A stretch of 17,125 nt of DNA from Butyrivibrio sp. (lineage in GTDB: Bacteria; Bacillota_A; Clostridia; Lachnospirales; Lachnospiraceae), in assembly GCA_017996845.1 (NCBI GenBank), contig JAGOGF010000044.1:1-17125 (forward strand), read 5' to 3'. Made by a program: the position numbers and the translations under genes. The notes beneath the pieces were generated by a model that was given only the letters and a program-made list of their open reading frames with translations, had not been told where the DNA came from and searched no databases. Numbering within the stretch: the first letter of the stretch is position 1; the number at the start of each line of letters is the position of its first letter. Positions 7,335-14,305 of this stretch are shown piece by piece.

Positions 7335-8600
7335 ATGAAACAACGTGTCTATCTCTGCATTGATCTCAAATCCTTTTATGCTTCCGTTGAATGTGTGAAA
7401 CGCGGACTCGATCCAATGTCCACCAATCTGGTCGTTGCCGATCCGGAACGCTCCGACAAAACCATCTGTCTGGCTATCACCCCTGCCATGAAACAGCTTG
7501 GCATTCATAATCGATGCAGGGTTTTTGAAATTCCCAAAGGGATTGACTATATCATGGCTGTCCCCAGAATGCAGTTATATATTGACTATGCTGCGGAAGT
7601 ATATGCCATATACCTGAAATATATTTCCAAAGAGGATATCTACGTATATTCCGTTGATGAGGCATTTATGGATGTGACTGATTATCTGCTGCTGTATCAG
7701 CGAACGGCAAGAGAACTGGGACAATTTATTATTGCAGATATTTATGCACAGCTTGGTATCCGTGCCACCTGTGGAATCGGCTCCAATCTCTATCTGACCA
7801 AGGTAGCACTGGATATCACTGCCAAGCATGCTGCTGATTTCATCGGTGAACTGGATGAGGAACGCTATCGGGAAACACTTTGGGATCACCGTCCGATCAC
7901 CGATTTCTGGCGTGTGGGATCCGGCAGTGCAGAACGGCTAAACAAATATGGCATTCGTACCATGCGGGAAATCACACTTGCAGATGAAAGCCTTCTTTAT
8001 CGTCTTTTCGGAATTGACGCAGAACTTCTGATTGATCATGCCTGGGGACGTGAACCTGTTACCCTGCAGGATATCAAATCATACAGGCCCTCTACCCACA
8101 GCCTCACAAACGGGCAGGTGCTGATGGAGGACTATTCCTTTGACAAAGGAGAATTAATTGTCAAGGAAATGACGGATCTTCTTTGCCTTGACCTTGTTGA
8201 AAAAGGGCTGTTTACAAAATCTGTTACCCTGATGGTAGGCTATTCCAATCATCTGAACCTCCCTGCGACACACGGTACTGTCAGTTTTGATTCAGAAACC
8301 AGTGCAGACACTGTTATTGTGCCCGCCATTGCAAAGTTATATGAACGTATTGTAAATCCCGCTTTTTCGATTCGAAGAGTCAATCTTTCCTGCAATAATG
8401 TTATTCCGGAAGAATATCATCAATATAGTTTTTTTACTGATCCTGTTCTGCTCGAAAAAGATCACAAAATTCAGGAAGCTGTTCTTGATATTCGCAGCAA
8501 ATGGGGTAAAAATGCCATTCTGAAAGGTATGAATCTGCAGGAAGGTGCCATGACCCCAACACGCAATCATCAGATCGGAGGTCATAAAAGCGGTGTATAA
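7335..8600 (+). CDS. Y-family translesion DNA polymerase (UvrX/UmuC-like)
   Basis: 421 residues. Palm motif 1 is LCIDLKSFYASVE, with metal ligand D10 and an aromatic pair F14-Y15 at the steric-gate site. Motif YVYSVDEAFMD supplies D108 and E109. A helix-hairpin-helix region (~188-215, DFWRVGSGSAERLNKYGI) and the little-finger domain follow. The C-terminus RNHQIGGHK resembles UvrX-type polymerases rather than classic DinB. It copies past damaged template bases with low fidelity. AAGGAG (7314-7319) is 15 bases before ATG 7335, longer than usual, and no better in-frame start is seen. The stop overlaps the start of the YolD-like gene, and a LexA-like box lies in the promoter. The UvrX subtype is inference; Y-family membership is firm. 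Confidence 0.93.
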   Translation: MKQRVYLCIDLKSFYASVECVKRGLDPMSTNLVVADPERSDKTICLAITPAMKQLGIHNRCRVFEIPKGIDYIMAVPRMQLYIDYAAEVYAIYLKYISKEDIYVYSVDEAFMDVTDYLLLYQRTARELGQFIIADIYAQLGIRATCGIGSNLYLTKVALDITAKHAADFIGELDEERYRETLWDHRPITDFWRVGSGSAERLNKYGIRTMREITLADESLLYRLFGIDAELLIDHAWGREPVTLQDIKSYRPSTHSLTNGQVLMEDYSFDKGELIVKEMTDLLCLDLVEKGLFTKSVTLMVGYSNHLNLPATHGTVSFDSETSADTVIVPAIAKLYERIVNPAFSIRRVNLSCNNVIPEEYHQYSFFTDPVLLEKDHKIQEAVLDIRSKWGKNAILKGMNLQEGAMTPTRNHQIGGHKSGV

Positions 8601-8955
8601 TTCCAGTCAGCGAACCAAAATGCCCGTTGCAGACAGAGCAAAGCAATTCATGCCCTTTTCTGCTGTAAAAGGCCTTTCCGAAGCACTTTCCGCAAAAGAA
8701 CGTATCATAATTCCAAAAGCAGAACTTTCTCCTGAAATGGCTGATGAACTTGACTGCAAAATGCATCAGCTCAAATGCGGTCATATTGCATGTGTCATAT
8801 TTTTCCAAAAGGATCAGTATATTAAAGCAACCGGTATGGTCGCCAGAATTGACGAGACAAGCCGGTTGCTTCAAATTGTGAATACCAGAATTTCTTTTGA
8901 CGATATCTATGATATTGAATCTGATATGCCAAACACCTTTTGTAATACGCCATAA
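8593..8955 (+). CDS. YolD-like protein, partner of the Y-family polymerase
   Basis: 120 residues from a GTG at 8593 that overlaps the polymerase stop by 8 bp, with GGAGG about 11 bases upstream; an alternative ATG at 8620 would remove nine residues. The block DRAKQFMPFSAVKGLSEAL and the end ISFDDIYDIES are typical of the YolD-like family (about 100-120 residues). In Bacillus, yolD-type genes pair with uvrX-type polymerase genes, as here; the molecular role of the small protein is not settled, but a regulatory or accessory role to the polymerase is generally assumed. No signal peptide or membrane helix is seen. The last 49 bp overlap the 3' end of the opposite-strand histidine kinase gene, adding the tail DMPNTFCNTP after the conserved domain. 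Confidence 0.85.
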   Translation: MYNSSQRTKMPVADRAKQFMPFSAVKGLSEALSAKERIIIPKAELSPEMADELDCKMHQLKCGHIACVIFFQKDQYIKATGMVARIDETSRLLQIVNTRISFDDIYDIESDMPNTFCNTP

Positions 8956-11753
8956 AGACCAGCCGGATCAATCGGCTTGACCAGATACTCGGACATTCCG
9001 CAAGCGCGTCCTTTTTGCATCGCATCTGAAAATGCATCCGCCGTCATTGCAATAATCGGAATATCAGAAGCATCTGCCTTTTTCAAAGCTCTTATCTTTC
9101 TTGTTGCCTCATATCCGTTCATGATCTGCATCTGAATATCCATCAAGACTGCACGATAATATCCATCCGGTTTATTCTCAAACAGTTTGACCGCTTCTTC
9201 TCCATTTTGTACACACTCGACTGCTAAACCGAATTTTTCAAGAATCCGGACAGCAATTTCCGCACTGATGAAGTTGTCCTCTGCCAATAATATCCGTCCG
9301 GAGAGTTTGCCATACTCTGCCTTGCTTTTTTGCAATAATCTTGCTTTTTTCTGATATTTCGGATCGCGCAGTGCATCCGGAAAAACAATGCTGCAGCTGA
9401 TCGAAGTTCCCTTTCCTATCTCACTTTTTACTGTTATTGTCCCATTCATCAAATCCAGCATTTTTTTTACAATAGCCAATCCAATGCCTGTCCCCTGAAC
9501 ACTTTTTTCCCTTGCGGGATTGTCATATTCCTGAACAAAAGAATCAAACATATGCTTTTGAAAATCGCGACTCATTCCGATTCCCGTATCTTTAATTTCA
9601 AAACTGTACCTGATCTTATCATCCGGAAGATCTTCACTGTGTGAAATATAAGAAACAGTGCCGCCTTTGGGTGTATATTTTACTGCATTGGAGATCAGAT
9701 TCAGAATGATCTGATTGATCCTGATCTTATCTGCAACAATAATTCCTTTGTTCGTTCTTTGGCTGATGACACACTTCAATTCTTTCTTTTCACAAAGAGG
9801 TTCCAGAACATTCCTGACATAAGCTGCATGCTCTTCATAGGTGTAAGGTTCCGGATTCAATTTGATCTTACCGCTGTCAATCTGTGAAATATCCAATACA
9901 TCATTAATCAGATTCAGCAGAAACTGATTGGCTGCCTTTATTTTGTCCAGATCATAACGAAGCTTTTCCTCATCCTGTATATCCTCATAAGCAAAATCTG
10001 TCATATTGCTGATGATACTGATCGGAGTTCTGATATCATGACTGATTCTTGCCACAAATTCTGTCTTGGCATTTCCCGCTGCCGCAAGTGCCTGCATTTC
10101 TCTGCTCATTTTTTCGCGCTTTGCGCGTTCCTGTTCACATATTCCGGTAACATCGGAATAAGCAAAAACAATAATGTCCCTGCCTGCATCCAGATAAAAG
10201 ATGTCACACTTCCTTTTTTTGTATGGGTATCCGGTTATGCTCCTGTCTCTTTCGTTACAGGTATAATAGATCTCATAAATTTTGACCGAAGTTAATTTTG
10301 AAAAAATATTTTCAATTGCATATTTTTTCTGTACTTCATTCTTTTCCGAAGAAATTACACAGCAATCAATTTCATCCATTATTGTTTCTTCATATGGACA
10401 TTCTGTAAACTCTGCTCCTTTTTCGGCCGGATCAGAATTTACAAAAAATTTTCCGGAAGAAACATCATAATAGGAAAAAGACCTGTAACCCTGCATCAGA
10501 AGCTGTATGGCGAGCTTATTATAAATCATCCGGTTATTCACATCCGAAGAATAGAAAAAGGCTATCACATCACCTGTGCTGGGATTACGAAGTAGTACTG
10601 CCCTTGTTTCAACCCATATTATTCCACGTTTGGTCCATCTCCGATACGTCAGTTTGCTTTCACGCTCTCCATTCGCATATTTTCTGAGCAATCCGCTGTT
10701 TGAGTATGTTCTGATAAAGTTAATGCGTTCTTCTCTGTCTGGAACCTGTCCCACAACTTTGAGCAGAATATCCAATGTCTCACGATTCTGAAGTGCTATT
10801 TGCGGATCAGTTTCCAATGCTTCCTGATACAAGGTATCTTTATCTATTTTGTTGTATTCAAGGCTATTGTCATCACTTAAATCGATTCCCATATCTTTGC
10901 TTACATTAAAACAGGATACAGCAAGAATTTCACCTTGCAGCGACTGCATTTTTTTTTGTTCATCATTAAATGCCTGTTCTGCTTTCACATAACCGGTCAC
11001 ATCAATCTGACTGCCAATTGCACGTACCACGCTTTCTTCTCTGTCAGAAAATCCCCACATATGGACTCTGATCCAACGCTTTTTTTCTCCTGCAAGCGTA
11101 CAGAATGTACACTCAGCTTCCTGTTCGCCGTTATCTATCCTGCGAATCATTTCTCTATATTTTTCCGCATTTTCTTTGTCAGGTTTCATTTTACGAATAA
11201 ACGATTCCGGATAATCATTCAATGAAACCGGTGCACTCTTCTGGCTCTCTGGTCTGAATATCACTGCATACCGATGCTCCCTTGGATAATAGGAAAAATA
11301 TAATGCTTCCGAATATCTGAGAAACTCACTCTGCAGAATTTCGCAGTCCTGCATTTTCTCCTGTATATGAATTACTTCATCAATATCATAATAAGCCACA
11401 AAAAATCTGACATTTCCATCCTCTTGTCTGATATGGCTGGCACGAATGGCCACCCACATATAGTTACCCAGACCTGTCAGCAAACGAAAACGATATTGCA
11501 GCATTCTCTCTTCCGCAATGGCTGTATTAACTTCTTCAAGAAGACCTTTTACATCATCCTGATAAATTGCATCCATCACGCCAGTTCCACAAAAAACCGC
11601 GCGCTGCTTTCTTGTAGCATGAATCATTTGATAATAACTGTCATTCAAATATTCCATACATATTTTCTGATCTGCAAAATCAAAAACCCCTACTCCCGTC
11701 GGAATCAGATCCAAAAGCTGATTCCACAGTCGGTTATCATTTGATTGCTCCAT
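8907..11753 (-). CDS. Soluble multi-PAS hybrid histidine kinase/response regulator
   Basis: 948 residues from ATG 11753, five bases after GAGGTG. Domains in order: PAS-like modules at about 15-135, 145-262, 275-405 and 410-540, the last two divergent. HisKA follows with the H-box SHDIRTP (H572), then the HATPase domain with N-box NLISNAVKYTP (N689), G1 KDTGIGM (D722) and G2 GTGIGLAIVKKMLDLMNG. A C-terminal receiver runs ~818-942 with acidic pair ED (825-826), phosphoacceptor D872 in MDIQMQIMNG and K926 in VKP. No membrane helix or signal peptide is visible, so it should sense an internal signal. All catalytic residues are present. There is no HPt domain or DNA-binding response regulator nearby, so the output is unknown. 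The last 49 bp overlap yolD on the other strand. Confidence 0.95.
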   Translation of the reverse strand: MEQSNDNRLWNQLLDLIPTGVGVFDFADQKICMEYLNDSYYQMIHATRKQRAVFCGTGVMDAIYQDDVKGLLEEVNTAIAEERMLQYRFRLLTGLGNYMWVAIRASHIRQEDGNVRFFVAYYDIDEVIHIQEKMQDCEILQSEFLRYSEALYFSYYPREHRYAVIFRPESQKSAPVSLNDYPESFIRKMKPDKENAEKYREMIRRIDNGEQEAECTFCTLAGEKKRWIRVHMWGFSDREESVVRAIGSQIDVTGYVKAEQAFNDEQKKMQSLQGEILAVSCFNVSKDMGIDLSDDNSLEYNKIDKDTLYQEALETDPQIALQNRETLDILLKVVGQVPDREERINFIRTYSNSGLLRKYANGERESKLTYRRWTKRGIIWVETRAVLLRNPSTGDVIAFFYSSDVNNRMIYNKLAIQLLMQGYRSFSYYDVSSGKFFVNSDPAEKGAEFTECPYEETIMDEIDCCVISSEKNEVQKKYAIENIFSKLTSVKIYEIYYTCNERDRSITGYPYKKRKCDIFYLDAGRDIIVFAYSDVTGICEQERAKREKMSREMQALAAAGNAKTEFVARISHDIRTPISIISNMTDFAYEDIQDEEKLRYDLDKIKAANQFLLNLINDVLDISQIDSGKIKLNPEPYTYEEHAAYVRNVLEPLCEKKELKCVISQRTNKGIIVADKIRINQIILNLISNAVKYTPKGGTVSYISHSEDLPDDKIRYSFEIKDTGIGMSRDFQKHMFDSFVQEYDNPAREKSVQGTGIGLAIVKKMLDLMNGTITVKSEIGKGTSISCSIVFPDALRDPKYQKKARLLQKSKAEYGKLSGRILLAEDNFISAEIAVRILEKFGLAVECVQNGEEAVKLFENKPDGYYRAVLMDIQMQIMNGYEATRKIRALKKADASDIPIIAMTADAFSDAMQKGRACGMSEYLVKPIDPAGLYGVLQKVFGISDSIS

Positions 11754-11844
11754 TAATTCACCTCATCGGATAATTCTTGCAGTTTTACGGATTATTAAAA
11801 TAGACAGATATAACCGGACATTATTTCATTGCGGTATAGTTCTA

Positions 11845-11873
11845 ATTTTATATCATTTATTTCATACTCTCAA
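11845..11873 (-). promoter_or_regulatory. Promoter of the hybrid histidine kinase
   Basis: Minus-strand TTGAGA (11868-11873), 17-bp spacer, TAAAAT (11845-11850). It gives a leader of about 85 nt before ATG 11753. The remaining intergenic sequence 11754-11844 shows no other clear element. Confidence 0.6.
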
Positions 11874-11877
11874 CATG

Positions 11878-11927
11878 AAAAAAACTCCTTGCAGGATTCT
11901 TTCTATATCCGTGCAAAGAGCTTTTTT
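11878..11927 (-). terminator. Bidirectional terminator between the reductase and kinase genes
   Basis: CTCCTTGCA-GGAT (11885-11897) pairs with ATCC-G-TGCAAAGAG (11907-11920), with one bulge and one wobble. It is flanked by A7 on the left and T6 on the right, so either strand has a stem followed by a T run. It lies about 75 bp after the aldo/keto reductase stop and just upstream of the kinase promoter, which it insulates. Confidence 0.75.
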
Positions 11928-11999
11928 CTGCTTCCTATTTTCTTCTTAATAAGACCGGTATTTTCTAATGCATAGCAAAAAATCTCTTTCTGCTTCAGC

Positions 12000-13133
12000 C
12001 TAATTTTCCAGTAACTGTGCACATTCCTTCAGTCTTGCAATCACCTTGATCTGTTGCGGGCAGGCTCCTTCACACTGTCCGCAGGCAATACAGTCAGATG
12101 CTTTTCCGCCTTTTCCGGTACGCCATTTATATTCTCCTTTGGCATCTTCCAGACGTTCAAAAACCATATTCAGATTCATTGCTGCAAATATTCCGGGAAT
12201 GTCGATATGCATTGGGCAGCCCTCGGTGCAGTAGTGACAGCCTGTGCAGGGAATTGCATCGATTGACTGCAATACTTCCTGTACCTGGTGAACCGTCTTC
12301 ATTTCTGTATCATCAAGCGGTTTGAAATTCTTCATATAGGATATATTATCTTCCAGCTGTTCCAGTGTGGACATTCCGCTCAAGACAGTTATAATGCCAT
12401 CCAAAGAAGCAGCAAAACGAATTGCCCAGGATGCTGCAGAAGCATTGGGATTCTGTTTCAGGAAAATTTCCCTGACAGCCTCCGGCGGATTCGCAAGCGT
12501 TCCTCCTTTAACCGGTTCCATGATTACAACCGGGACATGATGTTTTCTTGCAACCTCATAATTAGCACGTGATGCGACACTCAGATTCTCCCAATCAGCA
12601 TAATTAATCTGCAATTGTATAAAATCCACATCCGGATGTTTGGTCAGAAGTTCCTCTAAAAGCTCCGGGTCTGCATGAAAAGAAAATCCCCAATGTTTGA
12701 TCAGTCCTTTTTCTTTCTGTTCTTTTACAAAATCCCAGAGATGATACTGATCATATTTATCATAATTCCCTTTTTGCAAAGCATGCAAAAGATAGAAATC
12801 AAAATATCCTGCCCCTGTCCGTTCAAGGCTGGTATAGAACTGCTGTTTTGCTGTTTTTTCATCTGAACATCCCATCCAGGCGTTCAGTTTAGTCGCAAGT
12901 CTGAACTGATCTCTCGGGTAACGGTCTACCAATGCTTCCTTTATCGCTTCTTCTGATTTTCCGTTGTCATATACATATGCAGTATCAAAATAATACAGCC
13001 CCGCATTCATAAAGTGATCCACCATGGTCTTAACCTGCTCCATATCAATCACTGACTGATCTTCTTTTTTTCTGGGAAGCCGCATAAACCCAAACCCCAA
13101 TTTGGGTATTTCTTTTCCAAGATATTCCGTCAT
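12000..13133 (-). CDS. Aldo/keto reductase with C-terminal 4Fe-4S ferredoxin domain
   Basis: 377 residues. The AKR barrel shows LGFGFMRLP, FDTAYVYDNGKSE (D50, Y55), LATKL (K82) and DFYLLHAL (H117), the full AKR catalytic tetrad. The C-terminal part adds two Cys motifs, CTGCHYCTEGCP (296-306) and CIACGQCEGACP (348-358), each suited to a 4Fe-4S cluster, as in the ferredoxin-tailed oxidoreductases of anaerobes (COG1453 type). It probably reduces a carbonyl compound using NAD(P)H or an iron-sulfur electron route; the substrate is unknown. ATG 13133 is preferred over ATG 13145 because GGAG lies six bases before it. Expression appears to come from a MerR-type promoter (13212-13242), and a second inverted repeat lies in the leader. 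A terminator follows at 11878-11927. Confidence 0.93.
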   Translation of the reverse strand: MTEYLGKEIPKLGFGFMRLPRKKEDQSVIDMEQVKTMVDHFMNAGLYYFDTAYVYDNGKSEEAIKEALVDRYPRDQFRLATKLNAWMGCSDEKTAKQQFYTSLERTGAGYFDFYLLHALQKGNYDKYDQYHLWDFVKEQKEKGLIKHWGFSFHADPELLEELLTKHPDVDFIQLQINYADWENLSVASRANYEVARKHHVPVVIMEPVKGGTLANPPEAVREIFLKQNPNASAASWAIRFAASLDGIITVLSGMSTLEQLEDNISYMKNFKPLDDTEMKTVHQVQEVLQSIDAIPCTGCHYCTEGCPMHIDIPGIFAAMNLNMVFERLEDAKGEYKWRTGKGGKASDCIACGQCEGACPQQIKVIARLKECAQLLEN

Positions 13134-13175
13134 TGTACACTCCATTTCTCTGACTGCCTCAGCAGACCGTTATAT

Positions 13176-13199
13176 TGATTTGTCCCGTTTGACAAATCA
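13176..13199. repeat. Perfect 9-bp inverted repeat in the reductase leader (possible operator)
   Basis: TGATTTGTC (13176-13184) and GACAAATCA (13191-13199) are exact reverse complements around a 6-base centre. It sits just downstream of the predicted transcription start, between it and the reductase start codon. It could be a second repressor site or an RNA hairpin; there is no T run to make it a terminator. Confidence 0.5.
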
Positions 13200-13211
13200 T
13201 GTTACAGATTC

Positions 13212-13242
13212 AGTATAAATCTCTGGAGTTACTCCAGGTCAA
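13212..13242 (-). promoter_or_regulatory. MerR-type promoter/operator of the aldo/keto reductase
   Basis: Minus-strand -35 TTGACC (13237-13242) and -10 TATACT (13212-13217) are separated by 19 bp instead of 17. The spacer is centred on a dyad, CTGGAGT-T-ACTCCAG (13223-13237). Over-long spacers with a central dyad are the hallmark of promoters activated by MerR-family proteins, which twist the DNA to align the two hexamers. No merR-like gene is in the window. Confidence 0.7.
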
Positions 13243-13279
13243 GTTTTTTATTAAAAAAACAGTTTTTTGATTTCTTCCT

Positions 13280-13308
13280 GAATCGGCTGACACAGGCAGC
13301 CCGGATTC
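13280..13308. repeat. Hairpin of unknown role between the AraC terminator and the reductase promoter
   Basis: GAATCGGCTG (13280-13289) pairs with CAGCC-CG-GATTC (13297-13308), with a 2-base bulge and a 7-base loop. No T run follows on either strand. Confidence 0.35.
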
Positions 13309-13313
13309 TACGC

Positions 13314-13342
13314 AAAAAAGGCCGGCATATACCGGCCTTTTT
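13314..13342 (-). terminator. Symmetric terminator after the AraC/GyrI gene
   Basis: GGCCGG (13320-13325) pairs with CCGGCC (13332-13337) around CATATA, flanked by A6 and T5, so it works on either strand. It lies 14 bp past the AraC-type gene stop and closes the four-gene minus-strand operon. Confidence 0.9.
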
Positions 13343-13355
13343 AACTGCTGCTCTG

Positions 13356-14249
13356 TTATTTGTGTCTGACAGGAATCCATATCCCGCTTTCATAATCAGG
13401 GCTGCTGCCATCTGCCATGGAATACCACTCGATATTGGCTCCTACTGCGATTTCATAATCCGGATTACCCGGCAGCCACTCTTTGAAAATCTTGGTATTT
13501 ATGGCCTGCAGTGCCCCCGGAAGTGGTCCGACGCAACGGAATTTTGCCCATTCCATATCCGGGAATTCATACAAGGTCATACCTTCCGGCACATCCCCTC
13601 CCTGATATTTTCCTGCAATAAAATAACGGAATTTGTTATCTTTTCCAATATCATCCACACATACTCCAAACTCACCAATCTGATTGTCACAGATTGCCTG
13701 TTCTGTTTCATTTTGCGGATCTGACCCGCTGCAAAGCATTTTATTCATATATTTCTCTGCATATTCTTCCCAGAATTTTGGAATTGTCTGATAGGAATCC
13801 TCATTTGAAAAATCTCTTTCAAAGCCAATCACCTTAAATCCACTCATCTTTTCTACTGTAAAGTCCATATCATTGCCTCCTTGAATTTGAATTGTTATTT
13901 TGAGCGGCAGAAATACATGCATCTTACCAGGATCGTTTCGAAGCACTGTCGGAGATACTCCATGAAATCTGGAAAATGCTTTCGTAAAACTTTCCGGTGT
14001 ATCATATCCATATTTCATTGCAATGAAAATCACTTTTTCCTGTCCTGTAACCACATCAAGAGCCGCCAGATACAGTCTTCGGTCCCTGATATATTCCGCG
14101 ATCGAATACCCTGTCATGACAGAAAACCCTTTCTGCAAATAAAACGAAGAAATATGAACTTCCCGTGCTACTTCTTCCGGTCCGCTTACTGTAAGCAAAT
14201 TATGTTCCACATAATCCAGCGATTCACGAATACTGGTAATCCATTCCAT
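13356..14249 (-). CDS. AraC family transcriptional regulator with GyrI-like effector domain
   Basis: 297 residues. Residues ~1-105 form two helix-turn-helix units: EEVAREVHISSFYLQKGFSVMTGYSIAEYIRDRRL, then the second unit ending SFTKAFSRFHGVSPTVLR, typical of AraC/XylS. Residues ~128-297 are a GyrI-like domain (DFTVEKMSGFKVIGFERDF ... YEFPDMEWAKFRCVGPLPGALQ ... IWIPVRHK), which binds small, often drug-like molecules. The protein is likely a ligand-responsive activator, with the ligand unknown. The start is ATG 14249, seven bases after GGAGGG (14257-14262). The frame also opens at ATG 14309, which overlaps the radical SAM stop as ATGA but lacks a ribosome binding site. It is the last gene of the probable operon with the radical SAM, CPBP and AlkD-like genes. 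Confidence 0.92.
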   Translation of the reverse strand: MEWITSIRESLDYVEHNLLTVSGPEEVAREVHISSFYLQKGFSVMTGYSIAEYIRDRRLYLAALDVVTGQEKVIFIAMKYGYDTPESFTKAFSRFHGVSPTVLRNDPGKMHVFLPLKITIQIQGGNDMDFTVEKMSGFKVIGFERDFSNEDSYQTIPKFWEEYAEKYMNKMLCSGSDPQNETEQAICDNQIGEFGVCVDDIGKDNKFRYFIAGKYQGGDVPEGMTLYEFPDMEWAKFRCVGPLPGALQAINTKIFKEWLPGNPDYEIAVGANIEWYSMADGSSPDYESGIWIPVRHK

Positions 14250-14256
14250 CTGTCCA

Positions 14257-14262
14257 CCCTCC
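14257..14262 (-). promoter_or_regulatory. Ribosome binding site fixing the AraC/GyrI start
   Basis: GGAGGG on the minus strand, seven bases before ATG 14249. It favours that start over ATG 14309, which has no such site. Confidence 0.7.
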
Positions 14263-14305
14263 TGCAGGTAAGAATATCTTATCAGCTGCCATTTCTGATG
14301 TCCTG

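Noticed and set aside
8956..8980. GCCG-N7-CGGC hairpin near the yolD/kinase junction as a terminator
   Set aside because: It lies inside the kinase coding sequence, the stem is only 4 bp and no T run follows on either strand.
13189..13219. Plus-strand TTGACA-N19-TATAAA promoter-like sequence over the reductase leader
   Set aside because: It would fire antisense into the AraC/GyrI gene with no plus-strand gene for several kilobases, and the 19-bp spacing has no central dyad. It is probably a by-product of the overlapping minus-strand elements.
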